From Helcococcus sueciensis DSM 17243 (GTDB taxonomy: Bacteria > Bacillota > Clostridia > Tissierellales > Peptoniphilaceae), in NCBI RefSeq assembly GCF_000423145.1, contig NZ_AUHK01000010.1, positions 1 to 63,626 of the forward strand: DNA of 63,626 bases, read 5' to 3'. The position numbers and the translations under genes were made by a program. Shown here piece by piece: positions 9,036 to 18,405 of the stretch. Under the pieces are notes generated by a model. That model was not told the origin of the DNA and made no database searches. It saw only the letters and a program-made list of their open reading frames with translations. Each line of letters opens with the position of its first letter. The first letter of the stretch is position 1.

Positions 9036-10978
9036 TATGCTATATCCGCCCCATCTTTTATATCATTTAAAACAGTTAATACTGATAGTTCTTCTTCCTT
9101 TTCTGCTGAAAGTATCATACCTTTAGACTCAATACCTCTTATTTTTCTAGGTTTCAAATTAGCAAGTACTACAACTTTCTTCCCTACTAAATCTTCAGGT
9201 TTATACCATTTTTTTATACCTGAAACTATCGTTCTTCTATCATTCCCTATTTTAACTTTAAATACTAATAATTTATCTGCATTTGGATGAAGTGAGCATT
9301 CTTCAACCAAACCTAATCTTAAATCCATCTTTTCGAAGTCTTCAAACTCAATATCTTCTTTGAATTCTTCTTTTTCTTCTTTTACCCCAACCCTTTTTTG
9401 GAATAATTCATCATTTGCTTTTTGGATTATTTCCATTTCTTTTTTTACATCTAGTCTTGGGAATAGATTTTCTCCTTTTTTAACTTTATTTCCGATTGGA
9501 TATTTACCAAATTCTTTAGCGGATTCCCATCCCATATTTTCTACATTTAATTGACTAAATATTTCTTTTGATGTATGAGGCAAGAACGGTTCTATTAATT
9601 GTCCAATAATTCTGATTGATTCAATCAGATTGTATAAAACAGTGTCTAATCTTTCTTTATCTTCTTTGATTAAAATCCATGGCTGAGTTTCGTCAATATA
9701 TTTATTTGTACGTCTAACAAGAGTCCATATATCTTCAAGCACATATGAAAATGCAAATTCGTCCATATGATCTTCAACTTTAGAAATTATAGAAGTCGCA
9801 AAAGTTGATAATTCTTCGTCTATATCTTCAGTTTTACTTGGATTAACTACAATTCCAACATTGTATTTTTCAACCATAGCAATAGTTCTTGAAACTAAAT
9901 TTCCTAAATCATTTGCAAGATCTGAATTTATTCTAGTCAAGAATTTTTCATTATTAAATGAACCATCTTGTCCAAATGTAAACTCACGAAGAACAAAATA
10001 TTTTAGTGCATCTATTCCATATCTCTCAATATATGGCTCAGCATAAACCACATTTCCGATAGATTTTGACATCTTAATATCATCAAATAATATCCATCCA
10101 TGTGAGAAAACTCTTTGAGGAACAGGTATATCTAATGCCATCAAAATAGCTGGCCAAATAATTGTATGGAATCTAACTATTTCCTTACTCATTAAATGAA
10201 CCCCTGCTGGCCAATAATGATTGAATTTTTCTTCATCTTCACCATATCCAACACCTGTTAAATAAGAAGAAAGAGCGTCAATCCATACATATATTACATG
10301 TTCTGTATCAAATGGTACTTCAACACCCCAACTAAGAGACTCTTTCTTTCTAGAAACAGATAAATCTTCTAGCCCTTTATCTAAGAAATTATTTAACATT
10401 TCTTTTTTGCTTCTTTCAGGCAATATAAAATCAGGACGTTCTTCATAAAGTTTCTTAATTTTATCTGTATAATTTGATAATCTAAAGAAATATGATTCTT
10501 CACTTTGTTTTGATACCGGTCTATGACATTCTGGACAATTACCATTTTCATCTAATTGTGTTTCAGTCCAAAAAGCTTCATCATGTTTACAATAAAAACC
10601 TTCATATACTCCTTTATATATTTCTCCTTTATCATAAAGTTTTTGAAAAATATTTTGAATGTTTTTTTCATGATTCTTATCTGTTGTTCTTACAAATGTG
10701 TCATAATCTATTTCTAAAGTATTCCATAATTGCTTAACTGACTTTACAATTTCTGTTGTGAATTCTAATGGAGTAACACCTTTTTTGTCGGCTTCATCTT
10801 GAATTTTTTGACCATGTTCATCGGTTCCTGTAACTAAATACGCATCATATCCTTGAATATTTTTATATCTTTTTAGAGCATCTGCTGCAATTGTTGTATA
10901 AGTATGCCCTAAATGTAAATTACCACTTGGATAGTATATTGGAGTGGTAATATAATATGATTTTTTATTTTTATCCAT
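9035..10978 (-). CDS. metG: methionine-tRNA ligase
   Basis: A 647-residue class I synthetase with the HIGH-type motif HLGH near residue 22, KMSKS near 310, and a C-terminal EMAP/tRNA-binding domain (about 545-647). The knuckle region reads YCKHDEAFW...CPECH, so one of the four usual zinc cysteines is Asp. A possible promoter on the minus strand has -10 TATAAT preceded 17 bases earlier by TATACA. The leader is only about 75 bases, too short for a T-box. Heads the tatD-rnmV-rsmA operon. Confidence 0.97.
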   Translation of the reverse strand: MDKNKKSYYITTPIYYPSGNLHLGHTYTTIAADALKRYKNIQGYDAYLVTGTDEHGQKIQDEADKKGVTPLEFTTEIVKSVKQLWNTLEIDYDTFVRTTDKNHEKNIQNIFQKLYDKGEIYKGVYEGFYCKHDEAFWTETQLDENGNCPECHRPVSKQSEESYFFRLSNYTDKIKKLYEERPDFILPERSKKEMLNNFLDKGLEDLSVSRKKESLSWGVEVPFDTEHVIYVWIDALSSYLTGVGYGEDEEKFNHYWPAGVHLMSKEIVRFHTIIWPAILMALDIPVPQRVFSHGWILFDDIKMSKSIGNVVYAEPYIERYGIDALKYFVLREFTFGQDGSFNNEKFLTRINSDLANDLGNLVSRTIAMVEKYNVGIVVNPSKTEDIDEELSTFATSIISKVEDHMDEFAFSYVLEDIWTLVRRTNKYIDETQPWILIKEDKERLDTVLYNLIESIRIIGQLIEPFLPHTSKEIFSQLNVENMGWESAKEFGKYPIGNKVKKGENLFPRLDVKKEMEIIQKANDELFQKRVGVKEEKEEFKEDIEFEDFEKMDLRLGLVEECSLHPNADKLLVFKVKIGNDRRTIVSGIKKWYKPEDLVGKKVVVLANLKPRKIRGIESKGMILSAEKEEELSVLTVLNDIKDGADIA

Positions 10979-11056
10979 AATTCCCCCGTTTTGAATTTAT
11001 TATTCTCAATTACTTTAATTATATCAAAAATACTTTATTTTGTATAAATAGCTAAT

Positions 11057-11740
11057 TTATCTAAAGGTAAGTCTTCCTATAGCAGTAATTACATCTCCTT
11101 TTTTTAATACGAATTGATACTCATCTTCCTTGTTTATATATTCTAATTCAATATCATCCCCGTATTTTATCTCTTTTTTATAAATTATTTCTATGGTTTT
11201 TACCTTTTTATTTTCTAAATCAACACCTTCATATAAGTATTGAAGATATGCCGCATTATTTACATGAGCATTCTTGTCTAAGTCTGACTTTCTAACCATA
11301 ATTTTCTTTTTATATGTGTAGATCTCTAATGCTTTTATTTCTTCTTTTGGAGAGTTGAACCCACCATATTCACCATATATTTCAGCAAAATTTCTAGGTA
11401 TTTTAATAACTCGTTTTGTTTTATGATTTAATAATAGCCATTTAGTTTGAGCTCTTGATATTAATTTTCCATCTTTGTAAATTTCGAAGTTTCTATATGC
11501 TAAATAGCCTTCAATTCTATTCAAATATGTATGTATTTCTATTTCATCTGTCCAATTAATATCATCAAATACTTCTATATACCATCTATAAAGTATCCAT
11601 AAACTATCAAAATGACCTTCAACATCAAAAGAATTTTGTATAGATGTCTCTACAAATAGCTTGACTAATCCATCTAGACGTAATATTCCATTTAAATCGC
11701 ATAAATAAAATGGTATTTTATACTTGACTACAGTTTTCAT
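11057..11740 (-). CDS. acyl-ACP thioesterase
   Basis: A 227-residue double hot-dog protein of the bacterial FatA/FatB-like family, releasing fatty acids from acyl carrier protein. The C-terminal hot-dog has the active-site stretch DLDKNAHVNNAAYLQYL, and the N-terminal half has WILYRWYIEV. The ATG at 11740 is chosen because GGAGG lies five bases upstream; an ATG at 11752 would place that site inside the coding sequence. Stand-alone gene, divergent from tyrS. Confidence 0.9.
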   Translation of the reverse strand: MKTVVKYKIPFYLCDLNGILRLDGLVKLFVETSIQNSFDVEGHFDSLWILYRWYIEVFDDINWTDEIEIHTYLNRIEGYLAYRNFEIYKDGKLISRAQTKWLLLNHKTKRVIKIPRNFAEIYGEYGGFNSPKEEIKALEIYTYKKKIMVRKSDLDKNAHVNNAAYLQYLYEGVDLENKKVKTIEIIYKKEIKYGDDIELEYINKEDEYQFVLKKGDVITAIGRLTFR

Positions 11741-11858
11741 AATCTCCTCCATTTGCAGTTTTAATTTACTAAATAATTATACCACTATAATTTTCTCATA
11801 CCATATTTATATATAAAAAAAAGACAGTTTATTATTACAAATCTTTTATTTTCTCAAA

Positions 11859-11887
11859 TTGACTCTATCTCAACAATACTCTATAAT
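11859..11887 (+). promoter_or_regulatory. tyrS promoter
   Basis: TTGACT (11859-11864), 17 bases, TATAAT (11882-11887). Transcription would start about 22 bases before the tyrS ATG, leaving no room for a T-box leader. Confidence 0.8.
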
Positions 11888-11915
11888 TAACATATATATA
11901 ACATTTGGAGGAATT

Positions 11916-13157
11916 ATGAAATACAAAATTGAACATGATAATGTATTTGATGAATTAATTGAAAGAGGTTATTTAGATCAAGTTACTCATGAAGATGAAT
12001 TAAAAGAATTATTAAAAAATGAAAAAGTTAAATTTTATATAGGTTTTGATGCTACAGCTGATTCTCTAACTATTGGACATTTTATACAAATCATGGTTAT
12101 GATGCGTATGCAAGCACATGGTCATATTCCTATAGCATTACTTGGTGGTGGTACTACAATGATTGGTGACCCATCAGGAAGAACAGATATGAGAATGGTT
12201 ATGACTAAAGAAAAAATAGATTACAACGCAAATAGATTCTATGAACAATTCCAAAGATTTTTAGATTTTTCAGACGGTAAAGCAATTATAGCTAATAATG
12301 CCGATTGGTTATTGGACATTAATTTCTTAGATTTTATGAGAAATGTTGGTGTTCATTTTAACGTTGGTGAAATGATTAAAAAAGATGCATATAAGAACAG
12401 ATTAGAAAGAGGACTTTCCTTCTTCGAATTCTCATATATGCTTTTACAATCATATGACTTTCTTTTATTAAATGAAAAATATGGATGTAAATTACAACTT
12501 GGTGGTTCTGATCAATGGGCTAATATTCTAGGTGGTGCAGAACTAATTAAAAAACATAAAAATGAACAAGCTTATGCTATGACATTTAAACTTCTAACAA
12601 AAGCCGATGGCGAAAAAATGGGTAAATCCATGAATGGCGCAATATGGTTAGATGAAGAGAAAACTTCTCCTTACGAACTTTTCCAATATATGAGAAATTG
12701 TGATGATAGAGATGTTGAAAAATTCTTAAAATTATTGACATTTGTTCCTACAGAAGAAATTGTTGAACTTACAAAGTATAACGATGAAAGAATAAACAAA
12801 GCTAAAGAAGTTTTAGCTTATGAAATTGTAAAATTAGTTCATGGCGAAGAAAAAGCTAAAGAAGCTCTTGAAACTTCACAATCACTTTTTGGAAAAGGTG
12901 TAATAGATGAAAACATGCCTACAACAGAAATTGATTTAAATACTTTAGATGAGCACAGAGGTCTTTTGAATATGCTTACTTATCTAGGTCTTACAAAATC
13001 TAATGCGGAAGCAAGAAGATTAGTTCAACAAGGTGGAATAAGTCTAAATGAAACAAAGATAAACGAACCTACTTTACAACTTAAAGATTCAGATTTTGAA
13101 AATGGTCTAATAATTCAAAAAGGAAAGAAAGTATTTCATAGAGTTGTATTGAAATAA
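11916..13157 (+). CDS. tyrS: tyrosine-tRNA ligase
   Basis: A 413-residue class I synthetase. The HIGH-like motif is in SLTIGHFIQ, the tyrosine-binding GGSDQW and the KMGKS loop are present, and an S4 RNA-binding domain ends the protein (EARRLVQQGGISLNE). The start at 11916 follows GGAGGAATT; a longer in-frame reading from 11859 would include the promoter and is rejected. The AI-2E-type permease gene follows after 13 bases. Confidence 0.97.
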   Translation: MKYKIEHDNVFDELIERGYLDQVTHEDELKELLKNEKVKFYIGFDATADSLTIGHFIQIMVMMRMQAHGHIPIALLGGGTTMIGDPSGRTDMRMVMTKEKIDYNANRFYEQFQRFLDFSDGKAIIANNADWLLDINFLDFMRNVGVHFNVGEMIKKDAYKNRLERGLSFFEFSYMLLQSYDFLLLNEKYGCKLQLGGSDQWANILGGAELIKKHKNEQAYAMTFKLLTKADGEKMGKSMNGAIWLDEEKTSPYELFQYMRNCDDRDVEKFLKLLTFVPTEEIVELTKYNDERINKAKEVLAYEIVKLVHGEEKAKEALETSQSLFGKGVIDENMPTTEIDLNTLDEHRGLLNMLTYLGLTKSNAEARRLVQQGGISLNETKINEPTLQLKDSDFENGLIIQKGKKVFHRVVLK

Positions 13158-13170
13158 ATAAGGAGGACAA

Positions 13171-14463
13171 ATGTTTTTACAAAATAGTGTAATTGCTCCA
13201 TTCTTTCAATATGTTCTATTTTTCTTAATCCTATTAATTGCAGGTCTTATATCCTATTATCTAATACATATAGGTAATAGAGGTGTAAAAAAAGAACTAC
13301 AAATAAAGATTAATTGGAATACTTTTATTAAAGCTTTAATATTTGTATTAGCTATAGTAGGAATTGTTGCATTATATAAAAAGTTTGAAATCTTGCAGAC
13401 AACAACTTTCGCTTTATTTATTTCCGTATTATTAGCATTTTTACTTAATCCAATTGTTAATTATATGGAAAGTAAAGGAATAAAAAGAGGTATCGGTACT
13501 ATTATTACGTATATTTCTATAATTTTAATTATAGTATTTCTATTCGTATCAATAATACCAGATCTTGTATCTCAAATTTCATCTCTAGTTTCAAACTTAC
13601 CATCATCAATAAACTATACTTATAGACAAATAGAAAAACTCTTAATTAATTATAATATAGACTTAAAGATATTGAGTAATTTAAGAACTGATATAAATAA
13701 ATACTTATTAGAACTTGCAAATAATATTCCTGAATGGACAGGTGCTTTCATAACTGCAGTACAAGGAAGCTTATCTTCTTTAATATCAATAGTACTAGTT
13801 CCTATACTAACCTACTATTTAATAGTTGATAAAGACAGAATAATCGGTGGTATATACAATATCATTCCTAAAAATATTAAACATGATGCATCTTATCTTT
13901 ATAAAGAAATAAATTTTGCAATGAATGATTTTGTTAGAAATAGAGCAATAATGTCCCTTTTTGTAGGTGTTGCTTACGGACTTATGTTAAGCTTGTTTAG
14001 ACTTCCTTTTGCGTGGGCTATCGGATTCCTTGCTATGATATTCGATATAGTTCCATATATTGGGCCAGTAGTTGCAACAGTTCCAGCTTTAATATTTGCA
14101 TTCATTAAATCCCCAATACTATTTATATGGGTAGCCATTCTATCATGGGTAATCCAAATGATTGAACAAAATATTATTGGAACAAAACTATTTAGTGGTG
14201 CAAGTGGACTTCATGAAATAGTAGTCTTTCTATCTATAATTATTGGTGGTGGAATACTTGGAGTTTGGGGAATGATACTTTCAGTTCCTATTGTTCTAGT
14301 ATTCAAAATAATAATTGAATTTGTTTCTCTTAAAGTCCGTGGTGTAAAACCAGAGTTCACAAAAGATAAAGAAAAACAGATTATGATACAAATGAAAAAA
14401 GACGCTAAAGAAAGACAAAAGAAAGCTAAAGAAAAAAGAAAACAAAGAAGAAATATGAATTAA
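13171..14463 (+). CDS. AI-2E family transporter (PerM/YtvI-like)
   Basis: A 430-residue membrane protein with about eight hydrophobic segments and the family signature around LPFAWAIGFLAMIFDIVPYIGPVVA. The tail after about residue 395 is strongly basic (KDAKERQKKAKEKRKQRR). Family members export autoinducer-2 or exchange ions; the substrate here is unknown. Preceded by AAGGAGGAC and probably co-transcribed with tyrS. Confidence 0.9.
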   Translation: MFLQNSVIAPFFQYVLFFLILLIAGLISYYLIHIGNRGVKKELQIKINWNTFIKALIFVLAIVGIVALYKKFEILQTTTFALFISVLLAFLLNPIVNYMESKGIKRGIGTIITYISIILIIVFLFVSIIPDLVSQISSLVSNLPSSINYTYRQIEKLLINYNIDLKILSNLRTDINKYLLELANNIPEWTGAFITAVQGSLSSLISIVLVPILTYYLIVDKDRIIGGIYNIIPKNIKHDASYLYKEINFAMNDFVRNRAIMSLFVGVAYGLMLSLFRLPFAWAIGFLAMIFDIVPYIGPVVATVPALIFAFIKSPILFIWVAILSWVIQMIEQNIIGTKLFSGASGLHEIVVFLSIIIGGGILGVWGMILSVPIVLVFKIIIEFVSLKVRGVKPEFTKDKEKQIMIQMKKDAKERQKKAKEKRKQRRNMN

Positions 14464-14525
14464 ATGATAATATATTTAGTAATATAAGTTTTTAATTATA
14501 AAACAAAAAAATATACTACATTTTT

Positions 14526-14570
14526 GACCTGAACCTCTCCATCTGTATTCCAGATTTTGGGGTTCAGGTC
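14526..14570. repeat. long imperfect hairpin between the AI-2E gene and tRNA-Ser
   Basis: A perfect ten-base outer stem (GACCTGAACC, 14526-14535 / GGTTCAGGTC, 14561-14570), an internal loop, then an inner ATCTG/CAGAT stem with a five-base loop. No U-run follows directly on either strand; the nearest T-run on the plus strand begins about 15 bases later. It may be a 3' end or stability element for the permease mRNA. Confidence 0.5.
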
Positions 14571-14646
14571 ATTTATATGAGTTATTTTTTATTTAAAATT
14601 TTAGTACTTTATCCACTATAAATAAAGACTTATTGAATGATGTAAT

Positions 14647-14675
14647 TTGACTTATTCGCAACATTTTTATATAAT
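14647..14675 (+). promoter_or_regulatory. tRNA-Ser / SRP RNA promoter
   Basis: TTGACT (14647-14652), 17 bases, TATAAT (14670-14675), with transcription expected to begin just before the tRNA at 14692. No second promoter is evident between the tRNA and the SRP RNA. Confidence 0.8.
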
Positions 14676-14691
14676 TGTTTGGTAACCATAT

Positions 14692-14784
14692 GGAGAGTTG
14701 TCCGAGCGGTTGAAGGTGCATGATTGGAAATCATGTGTACGATTAATTGTCGTACCGAGGGTTCAAATCCCTCACTCTCCGCCA
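14692..14784 (+). tRNA. tRNA-Ser (anticodon GGA)
   Basis: A 93-base class II tRNA. The acceptor stem is GGAGAGT/ACTCTCC, the anticodon stem-loop is CATGA-TTGGAAA-TCATG with GGA at 14726-14728, the long variable arm has GTACGA/TCGTAC, the T-arm contains GGTTCAAATCC, and CCA is encoded (14782-14784). It reads UCC and UCU serine codons. Confidence 0.97.
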
Positions 14785-15047
14785 GCGCTAGATGGGGTGG
14801 TAGCGGTGCCCTGTAACCATCAATCCGCTATAGTTGGATTTAATTCCCAGTTTGAGACTTTTTTTTACTTGTCAAGCGCTTGACAAGTGGTGTTGACGAA
14901 ATGGTCTCACGCAATAGAAACCTATGAACCATGTCAGGTCCGGAAGGAAGCAGCATTAAGTAGCCACTTCTATGTGCCGTGAGGGTGCCTTTTCTGAGCT
15001 AACTATTAAGTTGCAGCAGGTAGATAATAGCCGATTCTGGGTGCGCC
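14785..15047 (+). ncRNA. ffs: signal recognition particle RNA, large Bacillus type
   Basis: About 263 bases. The 5' part (GCTAGATGGGGTGGTAGCGG) and the 3' part (GAGCTAACTATTAAG...GGGTGCGCC) match the Alu domain of Bacillus scRNA. The conserved S-domain hairpin that binds Ffh has GTCAGGTCCGGAAGGAAGCAG at about 14943-14963. A palindromic hairpin ACTTGTCAAGCGCTTGACAAGT lies at 14869-14890. The terminal GCGC/GCGC pairing sets both ends approximately. It starts at the last base of the tRNA CCA, so both must be cut from one transcript. Confidence 0.93.
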
Positions 15048-15057
15048 TACATAAAAT

Positions 15058-15101
15058 AAAAAGATAGTATCATCTCCCTTTTTTAGATACTATCTTTTTT
15101 T
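15058..15101 (+). terminator. intrinsic terminator of the tRNA-Ser/SRP RNA transcript
   Basis: Stem GATAGTATC / GATACTATC (15063-15071, 15086-15094) extended by A/T pairs and followed by seven T. Confidence 0.9.
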
Positions 15102-15281
15102 CGTTTAAATATTTGGTGGTTGAGGGTTTGAGGCGAACTATTAATAATTGGACTTTTATTTCCGCCGATTTTCTTGACTTTCACTCTTCAAAAAAAACAT
15201 TTCATCATTAAATCATTAAGTGATAATAAATAATTAAATGCAGCTTAGATTCGATTTCCCCAAGGAAAGTATTAGGAATAC
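15102..15281. other. intergenic stretch without a recognised gene
   Basis: Between the SRP RNA terminator and the terminator of the double permease there is A+T-rich sequence with no reading frame carrying a ribosome binding site and no clear promoter. Nothing else is recognised here. Confidence 0.5.
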
Positions 15282-15317
15282 AAAAAACCAGAAACAAATA
15301 ATTTTAAATGTCTCTGG
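15282..15317 (-). terminator. intrinsic terminator of the ABC-2 permease gene
   Basis: Minus-strand stem CCAGAGACA / TGTTTCTGG (one G-U pair, 12-base loop) followed by TTTTTTG, about 45 bases after the permease stop codon. Confidence 0.75.
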
Positions 15318-15362
15318 TATAAAGTCCAAATTTTTGGGGTTAAAAGTTTCCAACAGATTTTT

Positions 15363-17879
15363 CTAATATTTCTGATATTTATTTCTTGCAATAATAGCTC
15401 CAACAAATGTTATTACGATACTCCAAGCTAATATTATAAATATACTATTTATAAAACTTGCATTTAAAATCTTGTATTTTACCATAACCGTATTGTCTGT
15501 TATTTGGCTTGCAAATGTATATGTAAATGGATTGAATAGTTTAAATGCATTTATATTTATAACTGAGTTTGATAAAAATCCAATCACATATATTATACCC
15601 ACTAAAATTGTAAGTAGAATTCTGTCCTTAATAAATATTGAAATAAGTGTTGCAATTGATGATAGTAAGAGAGCTTGTACACCTATAACTAACAATACTC
15701 TTAATAAATATATGTATATTGGTATTGTTCTTATTAAATCTATAGCTTCATCACTTGTGATAGAATTAGGTTTTGAAGTTAATTTCAGATACTCAATTAT
15801 TGGTTGTCTATATTCTCCAATTCCCTCAACTACTATTCCTATTAAAAATATAAATAATGATAAAAAGATATATACTCCAACTATAACTATTGCTTGTGAA
15901 ATAATTTTTGTAATATGATATTTTCTCTTATCTATCGGTTGAGTGTAGATAAAATCTAAATTCTTTCCATAGTCTTTTTCACTAACATAGCCACTTATTA
16001 CCATAAATAGAACTAAAACCATAAATATTATATCTAAATCTTGATATTTTAGCATCTTGAAATTGCTATAAATGCTTGAATTAGTTAAATATGTATTTTC
16101 TTTCCTAAAGTAGTGTTCTAGAGGACGTGTAGTAAATTCATCATACTCCGAATTTAGGAATGTTTTTCTATAAATGGGTTTTATATTTTCTTCAATAGCT
16201 TTTGAATTTAACATATTTGTTTCGAATTTTGAAATAATATAAGCTTGTCCAGACTTATATGCATAATAAGATGTAGCATTGTAATTAAAATACGTATCAT
16301 CTCTATCATTAAGATATTCATAAAACTTTCTTGAATCGTTAGCTTTATAATATTTATTTATATTATACATTAAATCATATTTTTGTTTTTTATCTTCTAA
16401 ATCCATTATTAGCAATTCTGCATTTTCTTCACCTAAATATTCTATATCTTCTTCAAGTTGTTTGATTCTATCTCTAAAATATTTAATAGCTCCATTATCT
16501 CCAACTTCAAATTTTAATTTATCATTAACTTCTTTTATATTAAAACTATATATAGAAAAAATAATTACCATGGCTCCAAGCAAATAAATAACAAAACCTT
16601 CATTTTTTATTAATTTATTTATTTCAAATCTAAGAATATTATTACTGTACCTTTGTTCTTTTTTGCTTTCTAAACTAGTTCTTAAATCATGATTAAATAT
16701 TCTAATTGAAACCTCAACGATTACAAATGAGACTATTAAAAAAACCAATAAATAAATTGAACTACTTTGATAAATGTATTCATATAAACTTGTTCCATCA
16801 ACTTTCACAATTTCTTTCGTTGTACCTATTAGAGATCTTACATGATCCATTGCAAATATTGGATTATATCTGTTCTGTAAAACACTTATATTTTCCGTAA
16901 GGGTGTACATTAATCCAGAAAATACAATTAAAATAGATATGGATTTACTATCACTTCTTGTAATTACATTTACAAAAAGAATAATTGAAGCAAATAGTAT
17001 GTTTAAAATAATAAACGAAAGCAATATTAAAGGAATAAGTTGATATGCTTTAATGTATTTAATTTCATCTCCTATATTATAGATTCTAAATATATCTCTA
17101 AACTCCCACAATCTAATTCCTTGAACTGCGCATATTATATAAAAGAATATAAAAAAGCTAAATACATATATTATAGAATTTAAAACTATTGGTATAATTT
17201 TAGAATATATAAGTCTTCGAATTGATTTAGGTTGAGTACGTAAAAGAGTAATTGTCCCTTTTTCTTGTTCTTTACTTAAAATCCCATAAAAGCAAAGTAT
17301 CATAAATGCAAGATATGGAATTCCAAATATTATTTTACTATTGTATACTATACGTCTTGCATAATTGGTAGATAATATCTCTTCACTACTCTTAGTAAAT
17401 AAAATATCATTATCATGATAATATTCAGATTCAAATATTCCATAATCAAATGTCTTTTTAGTAGCTTCATCTTTTATTACAAAGGGATATTTATCCATAT
17501 ACTTTTTGAGATTTTGGAAAAAATCATAATCAAGCTTTTGTATAAATTTTCCTTGTTCATACATTTCCTTGAAAGAGTACTTTCTATAATTCACTAAAAA
17601 ATGTTTTAATTTACTATGGCTTTCTCTTGCATATTTAAGAAATGCTTGATTATACTCTTCAAAAAACTCTTCTCTATTATCAAAACTATAAACTTGATTA
17701 TCTATGATTCTAAAAAATATCAAAGTCGGCCCCCCTTCCTCATAGGAGGGATAATTCAAATCGATTGGTGTTGAATTATTTGATATATAATTAGTGTATA
17801 AAGCCATGACAAAAGAAAAAATTATAGTAATTATAAATATATTAGATTTTATTAATTTCTTAATTTCAAATTTTAGCAT
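15363..17879 (-). CDS. double-length ABC-2-type permease without ATPase
   Basis: An 838-residue membrane protein built from two similar halves. The first half opens with MLKFEIKKLIKSNIF and the second, near residue 415, with LRFEINKLIKNEGF. Each has one N-terminal hydrophobic segment, a long extracytoplasmic region and a cluster of about five hydrophobic segments with family-typical phrases (KEQEKGTITLLRTQP; EKDYGKNLDFIYTQP). This is the ABC-2 permease architecture duplicated in one chain. No ATPase gene lies nearby, so it must borrow one encoded elsewhere or act alone. The small secreted-protein gene upstream may be functionally linked. Confidence 0.8.
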   Translation of the reverse strand: MLKFEIKKLIKSNIFIITIIFSFVMALYTNYISNNSTPIDLNYPSYEEGGPTLIFFRIIDNQVYSFDNREEFFEEYNQAFLKYARESHSKLKHFLVNYRKYSFKEMYEQGKFIQKLDYDFFQNLKKYMDKYPFVIKDEATKKTFDYGIFESEYYHDNDILFTKSSEEILSTNYARRIVYNSKIIFGIPYLAFMILCFYGILSKEQEKGTITLLRTQPKSIRRLIYSKIIPIVLNSIIYVFSFFIFFYIICAVQGIRLWEFRDIFRIYNIGDEIKYIKAYQLIPLILLSFIILNILFASIILFVNVITRSDSKSISILIVFSGLMYTLTENISVLQNRYNPIFAMDHVRSLIGTTKEIVKVDGTSLYEYIYQSSSIYLLVFLIVSFVIVEVSIRIFNHDLRTSLESKKEQRYSNNILRFEINKLIKNEGFVIYLLGAMVIIFSIYSFNIKEVNDKLKFEVGDNGAIKYFRDRIKQLEEDIEYLGEENAELLIMDLEDKKQKYDLMYNINKYYKANDSRKFYEYLNDRDDTYFNYNATSYYAYKSGQAYIISKFETNMLNSKAIEENIKPIYRKTFLNSEYDEFTTRPLEHYFRKENTYLTNSSIYSNFKMLKYQDLDIIFMVLVLFMVISGYVSEKDYGKNLDFIYTQPIDKRKYHITKIISQAIVIVGVYIFLSLFIFLIGIVVEGIGEYRQPIIEYLKLTSKPNSITSDEAIDLIRTIPIYIYLLRVLLVIGVQALLLSSIATLISIFIKDRILLTILVGIIYVIGFLSNSVININAFKLFNPFTYTFASQITDNTVMVKYKILNASFINSIFIILAWSIVITFVGAIIARNKYQKY

Positions 17880-17900
17880 TCTTTATCCTTTTATAATTAA

Positions 17901-17940
17901 AGAGAAGTGAATAGAATGCAAATTAATTATCCACTTCTCT
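17901..17940 (-). terminator. possible terminator between the secreted-protein and permease genes
   Basis: Perfect nine-base stem AGAGAAGTG/CACTTCTCT with a 22-base loop. The U-run that follows on the minus strand is weak (TTTAATTAT), so it may only reduce read-through into the permease gene. Confidence 0.5.
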
Positions 17941-17948
17941 CATTAATT

Positions 17949-18272
17949 TTATTCACATGAATTTACTCTTAAGTATGGATTTTCTCTTAAATATAAATAT
18001 CCTTCAAAGTAGTAGTTTCCCTTATTATATAAATATCCAGAATAATAATGTCCATTATGTTTTACCGTTTTATAAAAATATGGTTTGTCTTTTGGTTGCA
18101 TACCATCATATTCTCCATATTTTATAAATTGTGGAACAACATATTGTGGATTATATTCAATATTGGTGCTTTGTCTATCATTTATATCAGTCTTAGCAAT
18201 AGCTGTACTATTAAATAAAATAATTGGTATCAAAAATATAATAAAAATAAGCATAACATATTTTTTTCTCAT
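17949..18272 (-). CDS. small Tyr-rich secreted protein, unknown function
   Basis: A 107-residue protein with a clear signal peptide (MRKKYVML, hydrophobic core to about residue 24, TAIA-K cleavage candidate). The mature part is tyrosine- and glycine-rich with a loose repeat, GHYYSGYLYNK and GNYYFEGYLYLR, and a single cysteine two residues from the C-terminus. I recognise no family. The ATG follows AGGAGGGG, and a near-consensus promoter stands upstream. It precedes the double permease on the same strand, which suggests, without proving, an export or immunity relationship. Confidence 0.7.
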   Translation of the reverse strand: MRKKYVMLIFIIFLIPIILFNSTAIAKTDINDRQSTNIEYNPQYVVPQFIKYGEYDGMQPKDKPYFYKTVKHNGHYYSGYLYNKGNYYFEGYLYLRENPYLRVNSCE

Positions 18273-18340
18273 TAATTCCCCTCCTAAAGTCTATACAATA
18301 CATATTAGAGACAAAACTAAGAAATCGATTTCATGATATT

Positions 18341-18369
18341 ATTATACTACAATATTTGTATCTTTTCAA
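18341..18369 (-). promoter_or_regulatory. promoter of the small secreted-protein gene
   Basis: Minus-strand -35 TTGAAA (18369-18364), 17 bases, -10 TATAAT (18346-18341). The leader is about 60 bases and contains the palindrome GAAATCGATTTC. Confidence 0.75.
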
Positions 18370-18405
18370 TTTATAATTTATAAAAATAAATAAATCCTAT
18401 TTTAT

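Noticed and set aside
11753-11915. Possible T-box leader of tyrS
   Set aside because: The promoter at 11859-11887 leaves only about 22 bases of leader.
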